Positions 32,945-41,232 of a DNA stretch of 64,000 nt are shown here, piece after piece (the first letter of the stretch is position 1; each line of letters starts with the position of its first letter). Origin of the DNA: Spyradocola sp050942925 (lineage in GTDB: Bacteria > Bacillota > Clostridia > Christensenellales > UBA1750); assembly GCA_050942925.1 (NCBI GenBank), contig JBMNOF010000004.1, positions 7,007 through 71,006 of the forward strand, written 5' to 3'. A model generated the notes under the pieces. It did no database searches and was not told the origin of the DNA. It worked only from the letters and a program-made list of their open reading frames with translations. The position numbers were made by a program, and so were the translations under genes.

Positions 32945-33361
32945 ATGGCAGAATTTGAACTGGAAATCACCACACCGGAGCGGCAATTCTTCAAGGACAA
33001 CGTGCAGATGGTCATTCTGCCCGGCGAGAACGGGGAATTGGGCGTGATGGCGGGCCATGCGCCGCTGGTGCTCGTCCTCAAGAGCGGCACCGTGCGCATC
33101 AAGCAGAACGACCAGTGGCGCGAATGCGTAACCGCGGACGGGTACGCCATGGTGGAGCGCAAGCGCGTGCTGCTCCTGTGCCAGATCGCCGAGTGGCCGG
33201 AGGAGATCGACGAACGCCTCGTCCGCGAGGAGGAGGAGCGCGAGAAGGAAAAGCTCCGCCAGGCCCAGAGCCAGCGCGAGTTCCTCATCACAAAGGCCAA
33301 CCTTGCCCATGCTATGGCCAGACTTCGCGCGGTCTCCCATCGCAACATCAACAACACATAA
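32945..33361 (+). CDS. atpC: F-type ATP synthase subunit epsilon
   Basis: 138 residues: an N-terminal beta sandwich (LEITTPERQFFKDNVQMVILPGENGELGVMAGHAPL) and a C-terminal helical pair (about 90-138) able to insert into F1 as an inhibitor. Last gene of the operon, 6 bases after atpD. Confidence 0.95.
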   Translation: MAEFELEITTPERQFFKDNVQMVILPGENGELGVMAGHAPLVLVLKSGTVRIKQNDQWRECVTADGYAMVERKRVLLLCQIAEWPEEIDERLVREEEEREKEKLRQAQSQREFLITKANLAHAMARLRAVSHRNINNT

Positions 33362-33407
33362 GGCTGCCGCAGCGCCCGCAAACGGGCCGCGGAAGCGTTG
33401 TACATCC

Positions 33408-33444
33408 CGAGGAGCGGAACCCTGCAAAGGGTTTCCGCTCCTCG
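33408..33444 (+). terminator. Hairpin after the ATP synthase operon
   Basis: Stem CGAGGAGCGGAAcCCT / AGGGttTCCGCTCCTCG with a GCAA loop; very stable but without a following T run, so it may act as an mRNA 3-prime stabiliser as well as a terminator. Confidence 0.6.
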
Positions 33445-33472
33445 TCTGCGTATGGGTGGAATTCCTTCCGCC

Positions 33473-33501
33473 TTGACGAAAGCGCCCAAGGAGAATACAA
33501 T
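33473..33501 (+). promoter_or_regulatory. Promoter of the carboxylesterase gene
   Basis: TTGACG (33473-33478), 17-base spacer, TACAAT (33496-33501), 40 bases before the ATG. Confidence 0.8.
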
Positions 33502-33541
33502 AAAACAAGAATACAGAATCCTGAACAAAGGGGTGTAGAAA

Positions 33542-35041
33542 ATGTTCACAGAAAAAAAAGGCGTGGTCACTCTGCGCGACGGCAGCCTGCAGGGCAAGCG
33601 CTGCGAGCGCAATCCTGGTGTGTGGGCGTTCTTGGGCATTCCGTACGCGGATGCGCCGGTCGGCGAGAATCGCTGGCGCGCGCCGCAGCCCGTCAAGCCC
33701 TGGAAGGGCGTCCGCGACGCCACCAAGTATGCGCCGGACTGCCCGCAGATCACCTTGCCCAAGGGATCGTTCTATCAAGTGGAGTTCTATCCCAACGAGA
33801 AGATCATGGACGAGGCCCAGGGCCTTGCCCTCAACGTCTGGACGCCTGCAAAGCCCGGGGAGAGCTTGCCCGTGCTCGTGTGGATTCATGGCGGCGGATT
33901 CCGGGAAGGCTCTGGCGGCGCGCTCCAGTTCATCGGAGAAACGCTGGCGGCTAAGGGCATTGTCGTCGTCACGATCAATTACCGCCTGGGCGCATTGGGC
34001 TTCCTGGCGCACCCGGAACTCACGGCCGAGCAGGGAGGCTCTTCCGGCAACTATGGGCTCATGGACCAGATCGCCGCGCTGAAATGGGTGCATGAAAACA
34101 TCGCCAGCTTCGGCGGCGACCCGGAAAAGGTCACAATCGACGGACAGAGCGCGGGGTCCATGTCCGTTTCCGCCATGCTCGCAACCGACCAGACCCGCGG
34201 CCTGTTCCGCGCGGCGATCGGGCAGAGCGCTTCCGCCTTCGGACGGATTCTGGCCGGCGCCACCGTAAAGGACGCAGAGGAGCAGGGCCTGAAGCTCCAG
34301 GAAGCCCTGGGCTGCAAGAACCTGGCCGAAATGCGCGCCTGCACGCCCCAGCAGATCATGGACGCCACGGACGAGAAGGGGCTCTGGTTCCGCCCGATCC
34401 TCGACGGCGTGGTCATCACCGAGGACTACATGACGCGCTTTGCCGCCGGAAGGCAGAACCGCGTGCCCGTCATCATGGGCTGCACCAGCGACGAGGACTG
34501 CCTGCATGAAACGCAGCCGGACGATTACGAAAAGTACCTGCAATCGGCCGCGGAGTACGGAACGCACGCGGAGGAGTTCCGCAAGGTGTTCCCGGCGGAG
34601 AACAACGAGCAGGCCGGCCGCGTCGTCAGCTTTGCCCGCACCGCGCGCACGTTTGCCGGCATGCGCATGACCGCCGAGTACCAGATCGCCCAAGGCTGCG
34701 ACGCCTACCTCTATTCCTTTGTGCAGACGCTTCCCAACGCGGATGGCACCGTGGTCGGCCCCTTCCATTCGGCAGAGCTTGTCTATCAGTTCGGTACGCT
34801 CTACACGGGTTGGCGTCCCTGGCGTGAGGAGGACTACCGCGCCGCAGAGTACATGATGGGCTACTGGGCGAACTTCGTCAAGACGGGCGATCCGAACGGC
34901 GAGGGACTGCCCAAGTGGGAAAAGCATGTGGCGGGAGATATGCGCTGCCTGCTCCTTGGCGCGGACGCCCACATGGGCGAAGTGCCGCGCGCCGAACAGG
35001 CGGCTTTCATGGAAACCTGCATCCGCGAGGGCATTCTCTAA
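33542..35041 (+). CDS. Type-B carboxylesterase
   Basis: 499 residues, alpha/beta hydrolase of the PnbA/cholinesterase group. FLGIPYADAPVGENRWRAPQP near the N-terminus, the oxyanion VWIHGGGF, nucleophile Ser203 in GQSAGS and catalytic His409 in FHSAEL; the acid is probably in GCTSDED. No signal peptide, so cytoplasmic. It hydrolyses carboxylic esters; natural substrate unknown. It stands alone with its own promoter; alr follows after 44 bases. Confidence 0.9.
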   Translation: MFTEKKGVVTLRDGSLQGKRCERNPGVWAFLGIPYADAPVGENRWRAPQPVKPWKGVRDATKYAPDCPQITLPKGSFYQVEFYPNEKIMDEAQGLALNVWTPAKPGESLPVLVWIHGGGFREGSGGALQFIGETLAAKGIVVVTINYRLGALGFLAHPELTAEQGGSSGNYGLMDQIAALKWVHENIASFGGDPEKVTIDGQSAGSMSVSAMLATDQTRGLFRAAIGQSASAFGRILAGATVKDAEEQGLKLQEALGCKNLAEMRACTPQQIMDATDEKGLWFRPILDGVVITEDYMTRFAAGRQNRVPVIMGCTSDEDCLHETQPDDYEKYLQSAAEYGTHAEEFRKVFPAENNEQAGRVVSFARTARTFAGMRMTAEYQIAQGCDAYLYSFVQTLPNADGTVVGPFHSAELVYQFGTLYTGWRPWREEDYRAAEYMMGYWANFVKTGDPNGEGLPKWEKHVAGDMRCLLLGADAHMGEVPRAEQAAFMETCIREGIL

Positions 35042-35085
35042 GGAAGGCCTAGAAATACCGCATCATACGTCATAAGGAGTACCCC

Positions 35086-36213
35086 ATGCACAGCATTCGA
35101 CCGACGAGACTGGAAATCGATTTGGACGCGATCTGCGCCAACTACACAGCCCTGCGCGACGCGGCGGGCGGCACAAAGGCCTTGGCCGTTGTCAAGGCAG
35201 ATGCGTATGGCCATGGCGCGGTGCCCGTGGCCCGCGCGCTTCAGAAAGCGGGCGCGGATATGTTCGCCGTCGCCTTGATTGAGGAGGGCATTCAGCTGCG
35301 AGAGGCCGGGATTTCGGACCCGATCCTCATGCTGGGCGCAACGGACGGCCCCGGAGCGCTGGCCGCTGCGGAATACGGCATCACAGAGGTGGTCTTTACC
35401 CGCGATGCGCTCCTGGCGCTGGAGGGCGCGGCCAAATCCCTCGGCGTGCACGCCAAGGCGCACTTGAAGCTCGACACGGGCATGAACCGCATCGGCGTGC
35501 GGACGGAGGAAGAGCTGCGAGACCTCCTGGACGCCGCGCGCCTTTGCCCCCACGTCGAGATCACCGGCGCGATGACGCATTGCGCCGCCGCAGACGATCC
35601 GAACAGCGAGTTTACGCTCGAACAGCTCGAACGGTTTGAACGCCTGCTCCGCGTGACGGCGGCGTACGGCCTGCACCTGGAGCGCCATGCGGCGGCTTCC
35701 GCGGCCGCGGTGCGGTACCCGCAGGCCCGCTACGACCGCATCCGCGCAGGCATTGCCCTGTATGGATTCGACCCCACGCACGTGCTCTCGCTCCGGCCGG
35801 CCATGCGCTTGGTCACGCGCGTGACGCACGTCAAGCGCATTGCGCCCGGGGAGACGGTCAGCTATGGCCGGCGCTTTACCGCGCAGCGGGAGACGGACAT
35901 CGCCACCATCCCCATTGGCTACGCCGACGGCTACCGCCGCGCCTTCTCCAACCGCGCGCAGGCGCTGGTGCACGGCGTGCGCGTTCCGGTCGCAGGCTCG
36001 GTCTGCATGGACCAGGTGATGCTGGACGTCACGGGTCTTTCGGTTCGGCCGGGCGACGAGGTCGTACTCCTGGGCCGGCAGGGGGAGCAGGAGATCACGA
36101 GCGAGGAGCTGGCGGACCTGGCCGAGACCATTCCCTACGAGATCATGACGGGGATTTCCGCCCGCGTCCCCCGCGTCTATCCCGGCGCAGCCCCGGAGGA
36201 AGAGGATGTGTGA
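35086..36213 (+). CDS. alr: Alanine racemase
   Basis: 375 residues. PLP Lys37 in ALAVVKADAYGHG and catalytic Tyr260 in VSYGRRF; RIRAGIALYG and GSVCMDQVMLDV are family blocks. It makes D-alanine for peptidoglycan. Start ATG after AAGGAG. Its end overlaps the next gene by 8 bases. Confidence 0.95.
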   Translation: MHSIRPTRLEIDLDAICANYTALRDAAGGTKALAVVKADAYGHGAVPVARALQKAGADMFAVALIEEGIQLREAGISDPILMLGATDGPGALAAAEYGITEVVFTRDALLALEGAAKSLGVHAKAHLKLDTGMNRIGVRTEEELRDLLDAARLCPHVEITGAMTHCAAADDPNSEFTLEQLERFERLLRVTAAYGLHLERHAAASAAAVRYPQARYDRIRAGIALYGFDPTHVLSLRPAMRLVTRVTHVKRIAPGETVSYGRRFTAQRETDIATIPIGYADGYRRAFSNRAQALVHGVRVPVAGSVCMDQVMLDVTGLSVRPGDEVVLLGRQGEQEITSEELADLAETIPYEIMTGISARVPRVYPGAAPEEEDV

Positions 36214-36757
36214 CAAGCGCGCCCTTCGCGCGCAAGGCAGGCGCGTGCGCGATGCCATCCCCGACCGGCGCGGCCGAAGCGCAAAACTCTGTGCGCAGAT
36301 CCTGACGCTTCCGGAGTTTGTCCGGGCGCGCTGCGTCTTTGCCTATGCGGCGACGGGGAGCGAGGTCGACCTCGACCCCGTCATCGAGGCGGCGCTGGCA
36401 GCGGGAAAGACCGTCTGCCTCCCGGTCTGCCGGGAGAAAGGGCGGATGGACGCCGTGCGCCTGGATGCGCAGGCGGAGCTGGTGCCGGGCGCTTTCGGCA
36501 TCCGGGAGCCTCGAGGGGAGGTTGTTCCCGCGGAGCAACTGGACCTGGTCCTTTGTCCCGGGCTCGCCTTTGACCGGCGCGGCGGGCGGCTCGGGTACGG
36601 GGGCGGGTATTACGACCGGTATTTGGTAAAAGTTCACGCGTTTTTGGTGGGAATATGCTTTACGGATTGCATCGTCGACGCCGTGCCCACGGGCCCGCAC
36701 GACGTGCTCATGAACGCGCTCGCGTGCGAGGCGGGCATCCTACGCATCGGAGGTTGA
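36206..36757 (+). CDS. 5-formyltetrahydrofolate cyclo-ligase
   Basis: 183 residues. The signature GLAFDRRGGRLGYGGGYYDRYL forms the ATP/folate site. The enzyme converts 5-formyl-THF to 5,10-methenyl-THF, recycling a folate by-product, important where one-carbon flux is high and in spores, which store formyl-folate. Translationally coupled to alr; the start ATG sits after GGAGGAAGAGG. Confidence 0.92.
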   Translation: MCDKRALRAQGRRVRDAIPDRRGRSAKLCAQILTLPEFVRARCVFAYAATGSEVDLDPVIEAALAAGKTVCLPVCREKGRMDAVRLDAQAELVPGAFGIREPRGEVVPAEQLDLVLCPGLAFDRRGGRLGYGGGYYDRYLVKVHAFLVGICFTDCIVDAVPTGPHDVLMNALACEAGILRIGG

Positions 36758-36764
36758 GATCGGA

Positions 36765-37364
36765 ATGAAGGACATCGCAAAGTTTGCAGGCACGACGTTG
36801 CTGCTCCTTTTGACGCTCACGCTGGTGAGCCTGGTGTTCATCCAGTCCTTTATGGGCGACTACGAGTGGGTCAACATCACCTTGACGACCGTGTACGCGC
36901 TGGTGACGCTGGCCGCCGTGGTCTACGACGGGATTCAGCGCGGCGTGCAGGACTGCAAGTACGCTGCACTCATGGAGCGGCAGGAAAAGGAGCGCGGCCA
37001 CGTCCTAACCCAGGCGGAACGCGCGCGCATGTACAGCCCGAAAAAAGGCTGGCTGGCGGGGTTTCTCGGCATGTCGCCCCTTCTTTTGCTGGCCATTGTG
37101 GCCGTCTGCTTTGGGCAGAACGCACCTGTTCTCCTGACGCTGTTTGTGCGCGTTTCGCAGGGCACAGTGCTCGGCGCGTTCCAGTACGTGGAGGACCTGC
37201 TGCCGTGGTTCTACCTGGTCGCGCCGGTCGTCTTTGCGCTGTGCGTGGGGATCGGGTATTTGACCGGCCCCAAGATGTGGGCGCGCCAGGTGAAGATGAT
37301 GGAAAAGGCAAAGAAGGAAAAGCGCCACCGCGTCGCGCGCCGCCGGAAGAAGAAAACCGCATAG
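36765..37364 (+). CDS. Hypothetical four-helix membrane protein
   Basis: 199 residues with membrane helices at about 8-28, 37-58, 101-120 and 150-175, a charged cytoplasmic loop (KYAALMERQEKERGHVLTQAERARMY) and a very basic C-terminus (KKEKRHRVARRRKKKTA). It is the last gene of the alr operon. No family recognised; the basic tail may contact membrane phospholipid or RNA. Confidence 0.75.
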   Translation: MKDIAKFAGTTLLLLLTLTLVSLVFIQSFMGDYEWVNITLTTVYALVTLAAVVYDGIQRGVQDCKYAALMERQEKERGHVLTQAERARMYSPKKGWLAGFLGMSPLLLLAIVAVCFGQNAPVLLTLFVRVSQGTVLGAFQYVEDLLPWFYLVAPVVFALCVGIGYLTGPKMWARQVKMMEKAKKEKRHRVARRRKKKTA

Positions 37365-37370
37365 CCGCTC

Positions 37371-37398
37371 AGGGCCTTTTCTGCAAAGGCCCTTTTTT
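37371..37398 (+). terminator. Terminator of the alr operon
   Basis: AGGGCCTTT / AAAGGCCCT stem with a short loop and a T run to 37398. Confidence 0.88.
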
Positions 37399-37403
37399 GA
37401 CGC

Positions 37404-37430
37404 AAAAAAAAGAGGCTTTTGCGGCCTCTA
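37404..37430 (-). terminator. Reverse-oriented terminator-like hairpin
   Basis: Read on the reverse strand, AGAGGCCGC-AAA-AGCCTCT forms a stem followed by a run of T (A run at 37404-37410 on the forward strand). No reverse-strand gene is recognisable upstream of it. Confidence 0.45.
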
Positions 37431-37542
37431 GTGTAGAGTAGGAGGAGTGACCAACGATACTGCCGAATCGCTTTCGGCAAGAATAGTTTGACCTGCTCTG
37501 CCTGGATTATGCGGGAAAGTTTGAAATTTGGGCAGGTTTTTG

Positions 37543-37571
37543 TTGTGACGATCCGGCTTTTGTGGTATGAT
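37543..37571 (+). promoter_or_regulatory. Promoter of rsmD
   Basis: TTGTGA (37543-37548), 17-base spacer, TATGAT (37566-37571), 38 bases before the ATG. The 37431-37542 stretch between this and the terminators shows no gene. Confidence 0.65.
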
Positions 37572-37608
37572 GATAGAACCGAAGGTTTGATTCGGAGGAG
37601 GCTTACGA

Positions 37609-38151
37609 ATGAGAATCATTTCCGGGCAGGCCAGAGGGAGGAAACTTGTGACGCTGGAAGGGGAGGCAACCCGTCCAACGCTGGACAGAACGCGGGAGGC
37701 GCTCTTCAATATTTTGCAGACGCGCGTGCGGGGAGCAAAGGTCCTGGACCTGTTTGCCGGGTCGGGGGCGCTGGGCTTGGAGGCCCTGTCCCGCGGCGCA
37801 CAAAGCGCGGTTTTTTGCGACAACTCCCGCCAAGCCTGCGACGTCATCCGCAAGAACATCGACGCGGTGCGCGTGGGCGATCGTTCGCGCTTGCTCTGCT
37901 GCGACGCCATGGATGCGCTCAAGCGGCTTGCGGGCGAGCGCTTTGACCTCGTCTTTCTCGATCCGCCCTATCGAAAGGGACTGGTGGATCAGGCACTGCG
38001 TGGACTCCTTGCGGCGCAGGCGCTGGAGCCCGAAGCCCTTGTTGTGGTGGAAACCGCACAGGAAGAGGCCTTTGATTTGCCGGAGTCCCTGCGCATTGCG
38101 GACAGCAGAAAGTACGGAAAATCCCGCCTGCACTTCCTCGTGCCGGCGTGA
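37609..38151 (+). CDS. rsmD: 16S rRNA (guanine(966)-N2)-methyltransferase
   Basis: 180 residues. N-terminal RIISGQARGRKL and RPTLDRTREALFNIL, SAM motif VLDLFAGSGALGLEALSRGA, and catalytic DPPY at 118-121. It methylates G966 of 16S rRNA during 30S assembly. It pairs with coaD as in most Firmicutes; start after GGAGGAGG. Confidence 0.95.
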   Translation: MRIISGQARGRKLVTLEGEATRPTLDRTREALFNILQTRVRGAKVLDLFAGSGALGLEALSRGAQSAVFCDNSRQACDVIRKNIDAVRVGDRSRLLCCDAMDALKRLAGERFDLVFLDPPYRKGLVDQALRGLLAAQALEPEALVVVETAQEEAFDLPESLRIADSRKYGKSRLHFLVPA

Positions 38152-38168
38152 AAGGAGAGGCGCAGAAG

Positions 38169-38666
38169 ATGAAACGCGTAGCGCTGTATCCAGGTTCCTT
38201 CGACCCCTTTACATTGGGCCATCTGGACATTGTGCAGAGGCTTTCCCCCTTATATGACGAGGTGGTCGTGGCCGTCATGAGCAACCCGAACAAGACGCCC
38301 TATCTTTCCGAGGCGCTGCGCGTGCGCAGCATTGAGCAGAGCGTTTCGCATTTGCCCAACGTGCGCGTGCTCTCCGGTGTGCGGGCAACGGTCGACGCGG
38401 CCCGGCAGGTCGGGGCGCGGACCATGATTCGGGGCTTGCGCTCTGTGACGGATTTTGAATACGAGTCGACGCTTGCGGCAGGCTATCGGTATATGGCGCC
38501 AGAGATCGAGACGCTGTTCCTGTTGGCCAAGCCGGAGCATGGGGACATCCGTTCCTCGCTGGTGCGCGAGATTCACGCGCTGGGCGGCGATGTCTCCGCA
38601 CTCGTGCCGGCGCCGGTGCTGTCCGCGCTCGCGCAGAAGACCCCCCGAAAGGAGAACGAAAAATGA
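38169..38666 (+). CDS. coaD: Phosphopantetheine adenylyltransferase
   Basis: 165 residues. ALYPGSFDPFTLGHLDIV carries the nucleotidyltransferase TxGH (15-18), and GDIRSSLVREI the second motif. Fourth step of coenzyme A synthesis, 4-phosphopantetheine plus ATP to dephospho-CoA. The ATG at 38169 follows AAGGAGAGG; the frame above is within the spacer. The end overlaps the next gene. Confidence 0.96.
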   Translation: MKRVALYPGSFDPFTLGHLDIVQRLSPLYDEVVVAVMSNPNKTPYLSEALRVRSIEQSVSHLPNVRVLSGVRATVDAARQVGARTMIRGLRSVTDFEYESTLAAGYRYMAPEIETLFLLAKPEHGDIRSSLVREIHALGGDVSALVPAPVLSALAQKTPRKENEK

Positions 38667-39148
38667 ACGTAATGGCTCTTTTGGAATATTTGGACGAGGA
38701 GCTGAGCAAGTCCGCGACCGTGCCGCTGACGGGCAAGCGCTTGGTGGATGTGGAGAAGTGCTTGGACATCGTGAGCGAACTGCGCGTCACCCTTCCGGAC
38801 GACGTCAAGGACGCGGAAGTCATCGTGCGCGATCGGGAACAGATCCTCGCCGACGCCCAGCGCCAGGCGGAGCAAATCGTGGCCGATGCGCAGCAGCAGT
38901 TTGAGCAGATGGTCAGCAACCACGCCATCGTGCAGGAGGCCCAGCGCCGCGCCAACGCCATCGTAAAGGACGCCATGGCCAAGGCCGACGAAGAGGCGGA
39001 CAGCTGCACTGCGTATCTCAACGACGTGCTCGGCAACGTGGAGCAGCACCTGAAGCGCGTGCTGGACGACGTGCACCAGAACCGCATGGAGGTCACGAGC
39101 AACGGGGATGGCGGGAACGGCGGCAACAACGCCCGCGGCGGAAGATAA
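38663..39148 (+). CDS. Coiled-coil protein of the ATP synthase b/DivIVA-like type
   Basis: 161 residues, no membrane helix. N-terminal MALLEYLDEELSKS; then a long charged coiled coil (about 45-135: ILADAQRQAEQIVADAQQQFEQMV) resembling the stalk of ATP synthase subunit b and DivIVA-like proteins; then a Gly/Asn-rich tail (GDGGNGGNNARGGR). Homologues next to coaD are common in Clostridia without a known role. Coupled to coaD by a 4-base overlap. Confidence 0.75.
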   Translation: MNVMALLEYLDEELSKSATVPLTGKRLVDVEKCLDIVSELRVTLPDDVKDAEVIVRDREQILADAQRQAEQIVADAQQQFEQMVSNHAIVQEAQRRANAIVKDAMAKADEEADSCTAYLNDVLGNVEQHLKRVLDDVHQNRMEVTSNGDGGNGGNNARGGR

Positions 39149-39166
39149 CAGAGGAAAAGAGATCGG

Positions 39167-39193
39167 GGAAGGGGAGATTGCCCCTTCCTTTTT
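39167..39193 (+). terminator. Terminator of rsmD-coaD operon
   Basis: GGAAGGGG-AGATTG-CCCCTTCC stem-loop followed by TTTTT. Confidence 0.9.
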
Positions 39194-39206
39194 GCATCGC
39201 GGTCCC

Positions 39207-40304
39207 TCAATGCGGCCGAAGAAGGCGACGCCAGGGCAGCAGGGAATAGCCCAGGCATAGCAGAAGCGTCGGAACCGCAAGGGGGCTGGAGGGCGGCGGA
39301 GCGGCCAGGACCGCCTCGGTGGCAAAGGCGGGAAGAGACGCGCCGAAGAACAGCCAAATCCCCCGGCACAGTGCAAAGGAGAGAACGGCGTGCGTCAAGC
39401 GCTGCAGCAGGTAGGTGCGCGCAGGAACGGCGCCATCCAGAAACACCTGCGCCTGGCAAAATACTGAGAGCCCTCCGAAGGCGCAGAGCGCGCACAGGAT
39501 CGACGCGCGCACTGGAAGCGGAAGCGCGCACGCCGCCGCGATCCGGCAGCCGTTGCTGACCTCCAGCGCGCCCGCGAGCAGCGCCTCCACCGCCTCGGGC
39601 GGAAGGAGGAAGAACAGAACGCGCTGCAAGGCCGCGACTGCGCCGATGGCTTCGAGCACACTGGAGAGCGCGGAAAAGACCGCGATCGCTCCGCCGATGA
39701 ACAGCGCGGACAGACAGCTCGCGCGCAGGGCCTCGGGAAGTGCGTGCAGCAGCGCCGGGGACGCGGGAGCGGCGGACGCTTTGCACGCCGGACGCGGTGC
39801 GGGACCATGCCCGCGCCAGAGCAGTCCATTGCATATTGCCGCCAGAAGATGGATACCATAAATCAGCCCGCCCAGAAGGGGATTTCCCAGGGCCAGACCG
39901 ACCGTGCCCACGAGAAAGAGCGGGCTTGTCACCGTGATGGCGGAAAGCAGGCGAGCCGTTTCCGAGGAAGTCAGCTCCCCGCGCGCGACGAGCGCAGCGG
40001 CGAGCCGCGCACCGTTTGGCGCGCCGGAGAGCCAGCCCGCCAACAACACGCCGCCCGCGTTCCGCGGGATGCGCAGCAGACGGCAGAGCGGGGAAACGAT
40101 CGGGGAAAGCGCGTGCAGCGTCCCGCTCTCCAGCAGCAGGGACGTCAGCACGAAGAAGGGCAAAAGCGCGGGCAAAACTGCGTTGGCCCAGAGCGAAAAA
40201 CCCGTCCGCACGCCCTGCATCGCGGCTTGCGGATAGAGAAAGAGCAGCGCCAAAAGCGCGCCCAGGACGAGAGCTTGCCATCGATTGCGCAGGCCTTGCC
40301 ACAT
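39207..40304 (-). CDS. ylbJ: Sporulation integral membrane protein YlbJ
   Basis: 365 residues with about eight membrane helices and the nucleoside-recognition/Gate domain (AGGVLLAGWLSGAPNGARLAAALV; AITVTSPLFLVGTVGLALG), typical of YlbJ. Required for spore cortex or heat resistance in Bacillus; molecular role unknown. The reverse-strand ATG at 40304 has AAAAGGGGGA at proper spacing; an ATG two codons earlier (40310) is too close to it. It is divergent from the patatin gene. Confidence 0.88.
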   Translation of the reverse strand: MWQGLRNRWQALVLGALLALLFLYPQAAMQGVRTGFSLWANAVLPALLPFFVLTSLLLESGTLHALSPIVSPLCRLLRIPRNAGGVLLAGWLSGAPNGARLAAALVARGELTSSETARLLSAITVTSPLFLVGTVGLALGNPLLGGLIYGIHLLAAICNGLLWRGHGPAPRPACKASAAPASPALLHALPEALRASCLSALFIGGAIAVFSALSSVLEAIGAVAALQRVLFFLLPPEAVEALLAGALEVSNGCRIAAACALPLPVRASILCALCAFGGLSVFCQAQVFLDGAVPARTYLLQRLTHAVLSFALCRGIWLFFGASLPAFATEAVLAAPPPSSPLAVPTLLLCLGYSLLPWRRLLRPH

Positions 40305-40362
40305 GCGCATTCCCCCTTTTTGCGTGCGTACAGTGCAATTTATGAAAAGAGGAGGAGACATT

Positions 40363-41184
40363 ATGCAGGAGGATTCCCTTCGCCTTGGCGTGGCCCTGGG
40401 GGGCGGCGCCTTTCGCGGTTTGGCGCACATCGGCGTCTTGCAGGCGCTGGAGGCGCACGGCCTCGCACCCTGCGCGATTGCCGGCACGAGCATGGGCGCG
40501 CTGGTGGGCGGCGTCTATGCGTGCGGCATGAACCTTCGGCTGATGGAAAGGTTTTGCGCCTCCATCGACGAAAAGGACTTGGTGGACGTCGCCCTGCCCA
40601 CGGAGGGAATCCTCGCGGGGAACCGCATTGAGCTCCTCTTGCGCACGCTCACGGGAAACCGGACGTTTGACCAGGCAAAGATCCCCTTTGCGGCCGTGGC
40701 CACGGACTTGGAGCTCGGCAAGCGCGCGGTGCTCAGCGAGGGCCTGCTCTACCAGGCCATTCGCGCCTCGATCTCCATCCCTGGCATCTTCAAGCCCTAC
40801 CGGCTCAACGGGCGCACCTATGTGGACGGCGGCGTTGTGGACCGCGTCCCCGTGACCACGGCACGCGCCATGGGTGCAGACTTCGTCCTGGCCGTGGACG
40901 TGGGGTATCGGGGCGAGCCGGCCTCCTGCGAGGGCATTGCCAAGGTCATCCTGCACTCCCTGGAGATCATGGAGTGGCAGGTCATGCAGCACACCATCAG
41001 CACGGCGGACTTTACGCTCGTTCCGGCGCTCTCCCACATCAATCCCGCCTCCATCGCGCAGGCCGAGGAGTGCATCCGCATTGGGCGGGAGGAGGCGGAG
41101 CGCCGCATGCCAGAGCTCCTCGCCGCACTGGAACAGAAGCGGGAAGCGCTTTCCGAAGAGCTGCTCCCCGCGCAGGAGAATTAA
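40363..41184 (+). CDS. Patatin-like phospholipase family protein
   Basis: 273 residues. Oxyanion loop GGGAFRGLAHIG (13-24), nucleophile Ser43 in GTSMG, and catalytic Asp155 in YVDGG. Acyl hydrolase of the RssA/YlbK type; the Bacillus homologue YlbK also lies near ylbJ, so the pair is conserved though here divergent. Cytoplasmic. GAGGAGGAG at about 40348-40357 fixes the ATG at 40363. Confidence 0.9.
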   Translation: MQEDSLRLGVALGGGAFRGLAHIGVLQALEAHGLAPCAIAGTSMGALVGGVYACGMNLRLMERFCASIDEKDLVDVALPTEGILAGNRIELLLRTLTGNRTFDQAKIPFAAVATDLELGKRAVLSEGLLYQAIRASISIPGIFKPYRLNGRTYVDGGVVDRVPVTTARAMGADFVLAVDVGYRGEPASCEGIAKVILHSLEIMEWQVMQHTISTADFTLVPALSHINPASIAQAEECIRIGREEAERRMPELLAALEQKREALSEELLPAQEN

Positions 41185-41190
41185 AAAAGA

Positions 41191-41226
41191 CGGACGGCCG
41201 CAATGCTGCGGCCGTCCGCCTTTTTT
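41191..41226 (+). terminator. Terminator of the patatin-like gene
   Basis: Perfect 12-base stem CGGACGGCCGCA-ATGC-TGCGGCCGTCCG, then CC and six T. The A run before it could let it serve tmcAL on the other strand too. Confidence 0.93.
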
Positions 41227-41232
41227 GCAAGG

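Noticed and set aside
31631..34972. Reverse-strand open frame of over 1100 codons opposite atpD, atpC and the esterase
   Set aside because: Shadow spanning several conserved forward genes and a terminator; no coding signals.
38275..41037. Reverse-strand open frame of over 900 codons covering coaD to the patatin gene
   Set aside because: It runs across known forward genes and overlaps ylbJ in another frame; no RBS or motif.
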